Below, in pieces: positions 1-8,393 of a stretch of 60,906 bases of DNA. The stretch is from NCBI GenBank assembly GCA_934169575.1, contig CAKPOA010000008.1, positions 1 to 60,906 on the forward strand, written 5' to 3'. Source of the stretch: an uncultured Clostridia bacterium (GTDB lineage: Bacteria; Bacillota; Clostridia; TANB77; CAG-508). Numbering within the stretch: position 1 is the stretch's first letter; the number at the start of each line of letters is the position of its first letter. The position numbers were made by a program, and so were the translations under genes. The notes below the pieces were generated by a model. The model had not been told where the DNA came from, made no database searches, and saw nothing but the letters and a program-made list of their open reading frames with translations.

Positions 1-64
1 GTTTTTTTATGCCTCTATTTTCTTTAATACATATTGTACTTTGTACATTTTCTGGTTCTCCCAT
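1..64 (-). CDS. Partial CDS, N-terminus only, unknown
   Basis: An ATG at 62-64 (minus strand) follows a GGAGA-type ribosome binding site at about 8 nt and opens a frame running off the left edge of the window. The 21 visible residues begin MGEPENVQSTICIKENRG and are not enough to assign a family. It is divergent from the dNTPase at 244. The good RBS makes it a credible gene start rather than a chance frame. Confidence 0.5.
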   Translation of the reverse strand, partial: MGEPENVQSTICIKENRGIKK

Positions 65-243
65 AGAGCTTTCTCCTCTCATTTGTTGTTTGTTTAAATA
101 AATTCATTTTATCATATTTTCATTTTCCCGTCAATCTATTTTAACATTTTTTCAAACAATTATTGACATAGAAAATTCATTAAAAAGTATTGAAGAAATC
201 AATTAAAAATGATAAAATATTAAAAAATGAAAGGATAATATAT

Positions 244-1425
244 ATGGAAAATAGTTTAAAAAATGTTGCAGCAACAGAAAATAATGCTAACTGGAAAAAT
301 ATAATAAAAAGAGAAAAAGAATTATATTCAAGAAATAATGATATTCGTTCAGAATTTGAAAGAGATTACACAAGAATTATACATAGCACAGGCTTTAGAA
401 GAATGAAACATAAAACTCAAGTTTTTTTCTCTCCAACAAATGATCATATTTGTACAAGAATTGAGCATGTTATACATGTTGAATCAATTAGCTATACTAT
501 TGCAGAATTTTTAGGACTTAATACACAATTAACAAAAGCAATTGCAATTGCTCATGATATAGGTCATAGTCCATTTGGACACAAAGGAGAAAAGGTTTTA
601 TCTAAAATTCTAGAAAGAGATGTTGGAGAAACATTTTGGCATGAAAAAAATGGTCTTGATATGGTTGATAAAATTGAATTATTAGAAGATCCTTGTGGCA
701 ATAAGCAAAATATGAATTTAACTTATGGAGTTAGAGATGGCATTATTTCTCATTGTGGTGAAATTGATGAAAATAATTTAAAACCAAGAACAGAATTTAT
801 TGATTTAAGTAAATATGATAAACCTAACAAATTTGCACCTTATACTTGGGAAGGTTGTGTTGTTAAAATTGCAGACAAAATATCTTATTTAGGTAGAGAT
901 ATTGCAGATGCAATTACACTTGGAATAATGAATGATAAATTAGATGACTTATATAAAATTTTAGATTATAAATCAGATAGTATTATTAACAATACTGTTA
1001 TTATTAATGATTTTATTTATGATTTATGTAAAAATTCTAATATCGAAAATGGATTATGTTTTTCTGATGAAATTTTAGATAAAATTAATAAATTAAAAAA
1101 ATTCAATTATGAAAAAATTTATTATTCAAAAAAGGTTCAAATCTCATCTGATTATTTTTGTTTAATTTTAACTACAATTTATGATTTATTAAAAGAAACC
1201 TTCTATAACAAAAAAGAGATTCAAAAAGATTTTCCTCAACTTTATGAAGATTTTGAAAATTGGTTTAGAAACTTTTGGACATTTGAAAGAATCTCAACCA
1301 ACCAAAATGATGTTATTTTTGACCCATCTAATTTAAAAGATTATTGCAAGGCTGTTATTTATTACATTTCTGGAATGACAGATAATTATGCTATTAATAT
1401 ATATAATAAAATAATAGGTTTTTAA
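244..1425 (+). CDS. dgt: Deoxyguanosinetriphosphate triphosphohydrolase-like HD protein (dNTPase)
   Basis: This protein of about 393 aa matches the HD-superfamily dNTP triphosphohydrolases, which hydrolyse dNTPs to deoxynucleoside and triphosphate and so control nucleotide pools. Visible signatures are the N-terminal SEFERDYTRIIHSTGFRRMKHKTQVF block, the metal-binding His in RIEHVIHV, the HD pair in AIAHDIGHSPFGHKGE, and a later ADKISYLGRDIADA with the last Asp ligand. I chose ATG 244 because GAAAGGAT lies 7 nt upstream; the frame is open further upstream but has no RBS there. A TTGACA-like -35 is visible at 163-168. It stands alone on the plus strand and is followed by a hairpin terminator. 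Family assignment is firm; the preferred dNTP is unknown. Confidence 0.9.
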   Translation: MENSLKNVAATENNANWKNIIKREKELYSRNNDIRSEFERDYTRIIHSTGFRRMKHKTQVFFSPTNDHICTRIEHVIHVESISYTIAEFLGLNTQLTKAIAIAHDIGHSPFGHKGEKVLSKILERDVGETFWHEKNGLDMVDKIELLEDPCGNKQNMNLTYGVRDGIISHCGEIDENNLKPRTEFIDLSKYDKPNKFAPYTWEGCVVKIADKISYLGRDIADAITLGIMNDKLDDLYKILDYKSDSIINNTVIINDFIYDLCKNSNIENGLCFSDEILDKINKLKKFNYEKIYYSKKVQISSDYFCLILTTIYDLLKETFYNKKEIQKDFPQLYEDFENWFRNFWTFERISTNQNDVIFDPSNLKDYCKAVIYYISGMTDNYAINIYNKIIGF

Positions 1426-1433
1426 TTGTTTAT

Positions 1434-1462
1434 AGCTCTTTATTAATATTTAATAAAGAGCT
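1434..1462. terminator. Hairpin terminator between convergent genes
   Basis: A perfect 13-bp inverted repeat (AGCTCTTTATTAA, loop TAT, and its complement) lies just after the dNTPase stop and before the 3' end of the minus-strand HAD gene. It probably serves both directions. Confidence 0.6.
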
Positions 1463-1494
1463 GATATCATACCCAAATTATATTGTCTATACTT

Positions 1495-1953
1495 TTAATC
1501 AATTAATTCAGAATCTTGCAATGCAATAACATTTTCCGCATTTTTCAATACATTTTTTAAGATTCTATTATCATCATCTAGCAAAATTATTTGTTTGTTA
1601 CTTTTTAAATTTTTTAAATAATTCGTTTTTATTTCAGGAGAGCTTATTCCCACATTTTTTTCTTTTGATATTATAACTCTGTTTTCATATTTAAAAAAAT
1701 CAGCATATTTATCTAACCAATTATTTTTCTCTTGTATTTGTTCATTATTCATACATATTGATAATATAAATAATTCAACATTTGGTATTTCACTAACTTT
1801 TTTTATTTTTCTTATGTTTTCCATTAAAGGCCTTTTGTTTTCGTAATCTAGTGGTTTTCCAGCATCATATGATGCAATAACACCATCCATGTCTACATAT
1901 AGTAAAATATCATTTTTTTCAGCTATTTTTTTTATTAAATTATAAAAATGCAT
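1495..1953 (-). CDS. HAD-superfamily hydrolase, 5'-nucleotidase-like
   Basis: A 152-aa protein with the HAD motif I as YVDMDGVIASYD near residue 20 (nucleophile Asp in DMDGV), a motif II-like LFILSICM region near residue 63, and a motif IV-like ILLDDDNRIL near residue 125. The DMDGV..Y form resembles 5'(3')-deoxyribonucleotidases and other short cap-less HAD phosphatases. It is the last gene of a minus-strand polysaccharide block and nearly abuts the glycosyltransferase upstream (1 nt gap), so it is co-transcribed with it. The substrate cannot be told from sequence; a sugar-phosphate or nucleotide phosphatase role is inference. Confidence 0.65.
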   Translation of the reverse strand: MHFYNLIKKIAEKNDILLYVDMDGVIASYDAGKPLDYENKRPLMENIRKIKKVSEIPNVELFILSICMNNEQIQEKNNWLDKYADFFKYENRVIISKEKNVGISSPEIKTNYLKNLKSNKQIILLDDDNRILKNVLKNAENVIALQDSELID

Positions 1954-1954
1954 A

Positions 1955-2749
1955 TTATCCCTCCTTCTTTTTTACCATTTTTGCCCCTAAAACCATTTGT
2001 TTATATGCTGCAAAAATTGACAAATTCTTTTTATATAATCCATACTTTCTAATCACAAATTGTAAAAAAATTAATTTAGAAAAAATACCATATATTCTAT
2101 AAAATAATGCACCTTGACAAAACAGAAACTCCTCATTATATCCTGTAAACCAAGTACTAGTTTCATTTTTCACACTACCAATTTTTTCATCAACACTATA
2201 AATTTTCACTTTATTTTTTAAACAATCTGCAAGGAAAATTGTATCTTCGCCTTTCTTAAATTTGTTTGGTGGCCCAAAGTTTTCATCAAATTTAATATTA
2301 TATTTTTCTATAAAACTTTTTCTAAAAGCAATTTCAGAAGTTCTAGCTCTCATAATATCTAATATATTAATTTTTTTATTTCCAATATGTTTATTTTTCT
2401 CTCTATTTTCATTATAGTTACCAATATAAAATAATATTATATCTGCATCAGGATTTTTTTCAAAAGCTTTAGTAATAGTATTTTCATAGTTTTTATCATA
2501 GATCATATCATCATCTGCAAAAATGCAAATATCACCTTTAGCTAATCTCATCAAATTATTTCTACTTTTACTAGCACCTTTTTCATTCATTGAAAAACAT
2601 CTTATATTTTCAAACTCAAAAATATCTTCATTATTTTCCACTTGATTTATAACTAAGACATCTGTTGTAATATTATTTTGATTAATCTTATTTTTTAATT
2701 GTTCTTCATTTTTTATATTCATAATTGACATCAATACTTCTAATTTCAT
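1955..2749 (-). CDS. Glycosyltransferase family 2-like protein
   Basis: A protein of about 264 aa with a GT-A fold pattern: an acceptor and nucleotide region with GASKSRNNLMRLAKGDICIFADDDMIYD, where the ADDD run is the expected metal-binding DxD site, then the downstream motif KKGEDTIFLADCL that matches the ED catalytic region of GT2 enzymes. The start at 2749 is preferred because AAAAGGAT sits 7 nt upstream and the upstream O-antigen ligase-like gene stops at 2754. It is translationally close to both neighbours, consistent with one polysaccharide operon. Donor and acceptor sugars are unknown. Confidence 0.7.
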   Translation of the reverse strand: MKLEVLMSIMNIKNEEQLKNKINQNNITTDVLVINQVENNEDIFEFENIRCFSMNEKGASKSRNNLMRLAKGDICIFADDDMIYDKNYENTITKAFEKNPDADIILFYIGNYNENREKNKHIGNKKINILDIMRARTSEIAFRKSFIEKYNIKFDENFGPPNKFKKGEDTIFLADCLKNKVKIYSVDEKIGSVKNETSTWFTGYNEEFLFCQGALFYRIYGIFSKLIFLQFVIRKYGLYKKNLSIFAAYKQMVLGAKMVKKKEG

Positions 2750-2753
2750 ATTT

Positions 2754-4922
2754 TTAATCCTTTTCCTCATATAGCTCTAAAGCTTTTTCATATGAACTAA
2801 TATAAATTTCAAATCTCATTTTGCTAATTGTTTTACTTGACATATTTTTTTCATATTCTAATATACCTTTTGCAGTTTTCTCATATTCATCAATAACTAT
2901 TTTAAGTAATTTCTTAGCCTCATCTGTTTTCAAACCGGATTTTTCATATATTTGAATAATCGCATCAGTTCGATTTTTTAATATCACAGAATCATGTATT
3001 CTTTCAACTTTATATTTTTGCAAAAAATCGATCATAAAATCAACATATTGTTTTTTTACATTTTCATCATCTATTTTTTCCAATGTATTCCCAAATATTT
3101 CATATAATGTATTTTGACAACTATATGGTTCATTTTGCAAAATATTTTTTATTTTTTCCAATTTTTCTACAGAATTTATATTGTTTTTTTCCATATAAAT
3201 AACATCATTATATTTATATTCAAATAACCATGGAGCTATATTTATACTAGCTAAATTTTTTTCTTTCTCACTACTAGATGTTATATATCCACAAATATTT
3301 GCAATTAATATTATAGCAAATATCGGAATTAAAATATAATCTATCAAATTTACATTAACTTTTAAGTTTTTATCATTTTTATTAATAATTGCAATAAACA
3401 TAAAAAACATTGATAAAATTATTAAAAATGACATATCAAAATCAATTAAACTATGTACAATTATCATTAATATTCCTGTGATTATACTAAGCATTAATTT
3501 ATCTTTTAGTAATTTAGAGCCATTTTTTACTGTTATTGATATTATAAATATATATGCTAAAAATCCTATTAATCCATATGAAATAATTAATTCAATTAAA
3601 TAGCAATGTGATTCTTTTGCATAATATAAATAATCTTGAACTTGTCCATATAACATTCTCCAAGCATTTCCACCAGCTCCAAATAAGAAATTCTCTTTTG
3701 TAAGTTTTAGTCCATCTTTCCAATAGTCAAATCTTTGAAATACACTTGTATATTTTAAATTAAAATTTTTAAATATTCGCACTAATTCATCTGGAATTAT
3801 TTTATATTCTAAAATACATTGTTTATTATTTATTTTAAACCCTTTTATATTTATAGTTTGTTTAGTAGGATTTAAAATTCTAATTTCAATATATGATGCA
3901 ATATCATCTGTTTCAAATTCAAAACTTTTCCATCCATTATAATTTGAAAAAGAAAATTTAGTCAGTTCTTTTTCAGATAAATATTTTGTTATTTCAACTA
4001 TAACAATTTTGCAGCTATCATATTGTTTATCTGTGTTTGTTTCTATTTCCAAATCAAGTTTATACTTTGTATTTGGCTCAAATTCTCTTACAACACAAGT
4101 CTTGTTTTTTTCTGTTATAATTAAATCTTTTGGTATTTGTATTGCAATAAAAAAATAAATAATAAATACAATTATTGTACATATTCCAGCAATAATCCAT
4201 TTTTTAGATATTTTTTTGTTTTTTATTCCCATTATTACATATATAAAAATAACTAAACCAGATATCGCAATTACTCCTTTTGATTGAGTAAGCAAAATTG
4301 TAATACTACAAATCAATATATATGCTAAATATAAATATTTTAATTTTTTCTTTTTTTCTGTTTTATACATATATATTGTAACAGCTGTTATTACAGCAAA
4401 ATATATTGCACATGTATTTGCATAACCAAATGTTGATATAAACCTATTTTCATTTAATTTTACTGCTCCTATTGAATTTAAAAATGGTTCAAAAAAATTC
4501 AAATTCAAAAATTTATCATATCCAAATATCAAAGGTATTATTGATGATATTATAAAAGTTTTAAGTATAATTTCTATTTGCTTTTTTTCTGTTATTACAT
4601 TTCTTGTAAGTATATATATTCCATATATTGACCAATATTTTAATATCATATTTATTGTTCCATCTAAAGATGCATATGTTTTAGCTATAAGAGGTATAAA
4701 CATAGAAATCATTAAAATTATAACAGCTATATCTATCTTCCCTTTTATTATAACATTTTTTTCTTTATGTATTTTTTTTAATATAATATATATTATCGAT
4801 ACAAAACTCATAAAAATCTGTATAATCCAAATAGGACTTTTTATATTTGAACCTATATAAATATTTAATAAAACTATTGTTATTAAAATTGATATAAATC
4901 CAAATTTATCTATTTTTTTCAA
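2754..4922 (-). CDS. O-antigen ligase / polysaccharide polymerase-like membrane protein
   Basis: A long integral membrane protein (about 722 aa) with many hydrophobic helices in its N-terminal 260 and middle 400-530 residues, a large extracytoplasmic insertion between them, and a soluble C-terminal tail of about 170 residues. The motif ending in GAGGNAWRMLYGQVQDYLYY followed by KESHCYLIELIISYGLIGFLAY matches the Wzy_C/O-antigen ligase (WaaL-like) pattern with its conserved HxxxLxxxxxxGxxG. These enzymes polymerise or transfer lipid-linked glycans at the outer face of the membrane. The preferred start is TTG 4922, with GAGGTGA 6 nt upstream; a GTG at 4931 is the alternative. Flanked by two glycosyltransferases. 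Confidence 0.72.
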   Translation of the reverse strand: MKKIDKFGFISILITIVLLNIYIGSNIKSPIWIIQIFMSFVSIIYIILKKIHKEKNVIIKGKIDIAVIILMISMFIPLIAKTYASLDGTINMILKYWSIYGIYILTRNVITEKKQIEIILKTFIISSIIPLIFGYDKFLNLNFFEPFLNSIGAVKLNENRFISTFGYANTCAIYFAVITAVTIYMYKTEKKKKLKYLYLAYILICSITILLTQSKGVIAISGLVIFIYVIMGIKNKKISKKWIIAGICTIIVFIIYFFIAIQIPKDLIITEKNKTCVVREFEPNTKYKLDLEIETNTDKQYDSCKIVIVEITKYLSEKELTKFSFSNYNGWKSFEFETDDIASYIEIRILNPTKQTINIKGFKINNKQCILEYKIIPDELVRIFKNFNLKYTSVFQRFDYWKDGLKLTKENFLFGAGGNAWRMLYGQVQDYLYYAKESHCYLIELIISYGLIGFLAYIFIISITVKNGSKLLKDKLMLSIITGILMIIVHSLIDFDMSFLIILSMFFMFIAIINKNDKNLKVNVNLIDYILIPIFAIILIANICGYITSSSEKEKNLASINIAPWLFEYKYNDVIYMEKNNINSVEKLEKIKNILQNEPYSCQNTLYEIFGNTLEKIDDENVKKQYVDFMIDFLQKYKVERIHDSVILKNRTDAIIQIYEKSGLKTDEAKKLLKIVIDEYEKTAKGILEYEKNMSSKTISKMRFEIYISSYEKALELYEEKD

Positions 4923-4932
4923 AATTATCACC

Positions 4933-5988
4933 TCATATGTTTTTTATAAAATTTTTCAATTTTACTAAAAATTTTAATCCATAAAATAATCTATATTTTG
5001 CACAAAATAATATACATTTTTGATATATACTTAAATATTGTTTTTTTACATCTTTCATAGCCAAAATATACATTTTTGTATTTAACAAATTCTCAAATTC
5101 TTTTTTTGTTTCTTTATTATTTTTAGGATTTTCTTTATTAAAAAAATAATTTTTCATATATATATCTAAACTTGTTACAATTTTCACATTTAATAAATCT
5201 TTAAAATCATTATCTTTATTATATTTTTCAATATATTTTTTTACATATCCAAAATATTTTTCATAATAATCTACTGTATCTTTTGAAAATCTATTACATA
5301 TTGAAAAATCATTTTTTTGATAATTATATAAATATTTGTCCAAAACATATATTTTTTCCGACTTTTCAAATATTTCCATATTAAAAATTGCATCTGGCAT
5401 TCTTATTACTTTTGGAACAAATTTAATATTATTTTTAATTATAAAATCCTTGTTATATATTTTAGCCCATGGTACAGAAATATTTGTTTCAGGAGGATAA
5501 TATTTACTTATTCCTTTTTCAATATTTTGTAGCTGTATTTGTCTAATATCATCTTTATTTAATCTTCCGTTTTTTGTATAAAATTTATTTTTTATTTTCT
5601 TACCATTTATATCTACATAGCAGTCAAATATAATAACATCAAAATCATATTCTATTTTTTCCATATATTCTAATACTTGCTTACACATATCATTTTCAAA
5701 ATAATCATCACTATCTATAAAAGTTATATAATTCGTTGTTGCATATTGAATTCCAACATTCCTTGCTACAGATTCACCTTGATTTTTTTGGTTTATTAAT
5801 TTTATTCTTTTATCTTGTTCTTTATATTTTTGACATATTTCTCTTATATTTTCATTTGAACCATCATTTACAAGTATTATTTCTATATTATATTCTGTTT
5901 GTTCAATTACACTTTTTATTGCTTTTTTTAAATATTCTTCAGGTGTATTATATATACACATTATTACACTTAATTTATATGGGTTCAT
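4933..5988 (-). CDS. Glycosyltransferase family 2 (EpsJ-like)
   Basis: A 351-aa GT2 enzyme. The N-terminus LSVIMCIYNTPEEYLKKAIKSVIEQT, the IEIILVNDGSNEN nucleotide-binding segment, ARNVGIQYA and the metal-binding DSDDYFEND (near residues 92-100) are textbook for the family. A strong AGGAG site lies 6 nt before the ATG. It is the first gene of the minus-strand polysaccharide block 5988 to 1495, which reads GT2, O-antigen ligase-like, GT2-like, HAD. The operon likely builds a cell-surface glycan; the glycan itself cannot be deduced. Confidence 0.85.
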   Translation of the reverse strand: MNPYKLSVIMCIYNTPEEYLKKAIKSVIEQTEYNIEIILVNDGSNENIREICQKYKEQDKRIKLINQKNQGESVARNVGIQYATTNYITFIDSDDYFENDMCKQVLEYMEKIEYDFDVIIFDCYVDINGKKIKNKFYTKNGRLNKDDIRQIQLQNIEKGISKYYPPETNISVPWAKIYNKDFIIKNNIKFVPKVIRMPDAIFNMEIFEKSEKIYVLDKYLYNYQKNDFSICNRFSKDTVDYYEKYFGYVKKYIEKYNKDNDFKDLLNVKIVTSLDIYMKNYFFNKENPKNNKETKKEFENLLNTKMYILAMKDVKKQYLSIYQKCILFCAKYRLFYGLKFLVKLKNFIKNI

Positions 5989-5999
5989 TTTAACTCCTT

Positions 6000-6041
6000 A
6001 TACATATTTAAGCTTAATTTATTTTTAGGCTAACTAGTAAC
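6000..6041. mobile_element. Right-end fragment of the palindromic mobile element
   Basis: The segment TACATATTTAAGC to GGCTAACTAGTAAC matches the right terminus (ending GGCTGACTAGTAAC) of the full copy at 8180-8391. No core or left end is present. It lies directly upstream of the RBS of the glycosyltransferase that starts at 5988, between it and the groEL terminator. Confidence 0.7.
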
Positions 6042-6097
6042 AGCTCAAAAACATTATATCATCTTTATAAAAAAAAATCTATTATTTTGGGATAAAA

Positions 6098-6123
6098 AAA
6101 TAAAGACCCGAAAGTCTTTATTT
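6098..6123 (-). terminator. groEL intrinsic terminator
   Basis: Hairpin AAATAAAGAC, loop, GTCTTTATTT, followed in the minus direction by a run of T. It overlaps the groEL stop codon. Confidence 0.8.
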
Positions 6124-7760
6124 TAATACATACCACCCATATCTGGCATTCCAGCATCTGCTCCACCTGAACATTTGCAACTTTTTTCTGGAGCATCTGT
6201 TACTAAGCTTTCTGTAGTGATTACCATAGAAGCTATAGATGTAGCATTTTGTAATGCACTTCTAGTAACTTTAGTTGGATCAACTATACCAGCTTTTTTC
6301 ATATCAACATATTTTTCTGTAGCTGCATCAAATCCAAAACCTTTATCTGATTTTTTAACATTTTCAACAACAACAGATGGTTCTAAACCTGCATTTCTAA
6401 CAATTTGTTTTAATGGTTCTTCTAAAGATTTAAGTACAATAGAAGCACCTAATTTTTCCCCACCTTCTAAAGTCTCTGTTAATTTTTTTACTTCAGGTAT
6501 AACATTTATTAATGCTGTTCCTCCACCTGCAACAATACCTTCTTCAACAGCAGCTTTAGTTGCAGATAAAGCATCTTCTATACGAAGTTTTTTATCTTTC
6601 ATTTCTATCTCTGTAGCAGCTCCAACACCAATTACAGCAACACCTCCAGCTAATTTAGCTAAACGTGATTGTAGATTTTCTTTATCAAATTCGCTTTTTG
6701 TTTCATTAATTTGTGCTCTAATTTGACCTATTCTATCTGCTAATTGTTGTTTATCACCTGCACCATCTACAATTATAGTATTTTCTTTTTGAACTTTAAC
6801 TTGTTTTGCTCTTCCTAATTGTTCTATAGTTGTATCTTTTAATTCCAATCCCAATTCAGAAGTTATAACTTCTCCTCCTGTTAATGTTGCAATATCTTGT
6901 AACATAGCTTTTCTCTTATCTCCAAAACTTGGAGCTTTAACAGCTACAACATTTAATACACCTCTTAATTTATTAAGTACAAGTGTTGATAAAGCCTCTT
7001 GTTCAACATCATCACATATAATTAAAAGTTTTCCAGATTGTTGCATAATTAATTCTAATAATGGTAATATTTCTTGAATATTACTTATTTTTTTATCTGT
7101 AATTAATATATATGGATTATCTAAAATAGCCTCCATTTTTTCTGTATTAGTAACCATATATGGAGATACATATCCTTTATCAAATTGCATTCCTTCAACA
7201 ACATTTAATTCTGTTTGTGATGTTTTTGATTCTTCGATTGTAATTACTCCATCTTTAGAAACTTTTTCCATAGCATCAGCTATTAAGTTTCCAATTTCTG
7301 TACTATTGGCAGAAATGCTTGCAACTCTTGCAATATCATCTTTTCCATTTACAGTTGCACTTATTTGTTTTAAAGCTTTTACAGCTGTATCTGTTGCTTT
7401 ATCCATTCCTCTTTTTACAGACATTGGGTCAGCACCAGCTGCAACATTTTTAACTCCTTCTTTTACCATTGCTTGTGCTAAAACTGTTGCAGTTGTAGTT
7501 CCATCTCCTGCAACATCATTTGTTTTTGTAGAAACTTCTTTTACTAAACGAGCTCCCATATTTTCAAATTTATCTTCTAATTCTATTTCTTTTGCTATTG
7601 TAACACCATCATTAGTAATTAATGGAGCACCATAGCTTTTATCTAAAACAACATTTCTTCCTTTTGGTCCTAATGTAACCTTTACAGTGTCAGCTAATTT
7701 ATTGACACCTATTAATAAACTTTTTCTGGCATCTTCGCCAAATTTAATTTGTTTAGCCAT
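6123..7760 (-). CDS. groL: Chaperonin GroEL (60 kDa)
   Basis: A 545-aa group I chaperonin subunit that forms the ATP-driven double ring for folding. Family signatures are visible: VKVTLGPKGRNVVLDKSYGAP, the ATP-binding GDGTTTATVLAQ, EGIVAGGGTALINV and a GGM-type tail ending PDMGGMY. The tail also carries CKCSGG just before it, which is unusual in holding two cysteines. Length is normal for the family. It follows groES by 22 nt, is transcribed with it from the CIRCE-controlled promoter, and ends in a terminator that overlaps the stop codon. Confidence 0.98.
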   Translation of the reverse strand: MAKQIKFGEDARKSLLIGVNKLADTVKVTLGPKGRNVVLDKSYGAPLITNDGVTIAKEIELEDKFENMGARLVKEVSTKTNDVAGDGTTTATVLAQAMVKEGVKNVAAGADPMSVKRGMDKATDTAVKALKQISATVNGKDDIARVASISANSTEIGNLIADAMEKVSKDGVITIEESKTSQTELNVVEGMQFDKGYVSPYMVTNTEKMEAILDNPYILITDKKISNIQEILPLLELIMQQSGKLLIICDDVEQEALSTLVLNKLRGVLNVVAVKAPSFGDKRKAMLQDIATLTGGEVITSELGLELKDTTIEQLGRAKQVKVQKENTIIVDGAGDKQQLADRIGQIRAQINETKSEFDKENLQSRLAKLAGGVAVIGVGAATEIEMKDKKLRIEDALSATKAAVEEGIVAGGGTALINVIPEVKKLTETLEGGEKLGASIVLKSLEEPLKQIVRNAGLEPSVVVENVKKSDKGFGFDAATEKYVDMKKAGIVDPTKVTRSALQNATSIASMVITTESLVTDAPEKSCKCSGGADAGMPDMGGMY

Positions 7761-7782
7761 TTTTCATACTTCCTTTCAATAT

Positions 7783-8064
7783 TTATTTTACTATAGCAAG
7801 AATATCATCTTGTTTTACAATTAAATATTCTTCTCCTTCATATTTAACTTCTGTTCCAGCATATTTGCTAACAATAACATTATCACCTTTTTTTACATAC
7901 ATTTCTTGAAGTTCACCTTTTATTTTTTCTCCTGGTCCAACCTCAATAACTTCTGCTATTTGTGGTTTTTCTTTATTAGCACCTGCTAAAATAATTCCAC
8001 TTTTTGTAGTTTCCTCATTTTCTTTCATTTTAATTAAAACTCTATCACTTAATGGTTTAATCAT
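7783..8064 (-). CDS. groS: Co-chaperonin GroES
   Basis: A 93-aa protein with the GroES pattern: IKPLSDRVLIKMKENEETTKSGIIL including the mobile loop, then VEVGPG-like VIEVGPGEK and VKKGDNVIVSKYAGTEVKYEGEEYLIV. It caps the GroEL ring. A GGAGGGAT site lies just upstream of the ATG. First gene of the groES-groEL operon, controlled by the CIRCE at 8084-8110. Confidence 0.98.
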   Translation of the reverse strand: MIKPLSDRVLIKMKENEETTKSGIILAGANKEKPQIAEVIEVGPGEKIKGELQEMYVKKGDNVIVSKYAGTEVKYEGEEYLIVKQDDILAIVK

Positions 8065-8083
8065 TAAAATCCCTCCTATCTTT

Positions 8084-8110
8084 TTAGCACTCTTCGTGTT
8101 TAACTGCTAA
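8084..8110 (-). promoter_or_regulatory. CIRCE operator (HrcA site) of groESL
   Basis: On the minus strand the half-sites read TTAGCAGTT and GAGTGCTAA separated by exactly 9 nt (AAACACGAA), two mismatches from the CIRCE consensus. It lies just downstream of the -10 box, so HrcA bound here would block initiation. Confidence 0.9.
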
Positions 8111-8111
8111 T

Positions 8112-8140
8112 ATATTATACCCTTTTTTATAAATTGTCAA
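8112..8140 (-). promoter_or_regulatory. groESL sigma-A promoter
   Basis: TTGACA -35 (complement of 8135-8140) and TAATAT -10 (complement of 8112-8117) with a 17-bp spacer; an overlapping TATAAT gives 15 bp. Confidence 0.75.
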
Positions 8141-8179
8141 TAGTTATTTTTAAATTTCACAATTTTTTCACAATTAATT

Positions 8180-8391
8180 GTTACTAGTCAGCCTTAGAGT
8201 CATTTAAATCTAAATATGTATATAAAATTATTTTTTAAATACTGCGTAAGCGATCAAACGAATGAAATGAGTGCGATTGGAGCAATTTTCATTATATTAA
8301 TTTTTTAATATGGAAATTGCGACTGCAAAGTATGTAAAAATAATTTTATATACATATTTAGGTAATAAATTTAAAAAAGCTGACTAGTAAC
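8180..8391 (+). mobile_element. Full palindromic mobile element (MITE-like), copy A
   Basis: A 212-bp element bounded by GTTACTAGTCAGC and its exact complement GCTGACTAGTAAC, flanked by the direct repeat AATTAATT (8172-8179 and 8392-8399), an 8-bp target-site duplication. Inside the TIRs lies a second long stem (ATGTATATAAAATTATTTTT paired with its complement), then a core with ACTGCG, GCGATC, GAGTGCGATTGGAGCAATTTTC, a hairpin and GCGACTGC. It has no credible ORF. It fills the groES-amidase intergenic region. Confidence 0.88.
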
Positions 8392-8393
8392 AA

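Noticed and set aside
5736..5993. Plus-strand frame opposite the GT2 gene
   Set aside because: Shadow of the AT-rich glycosyltransferase gene; Phe/Leu-rich, no RBS and no domain.
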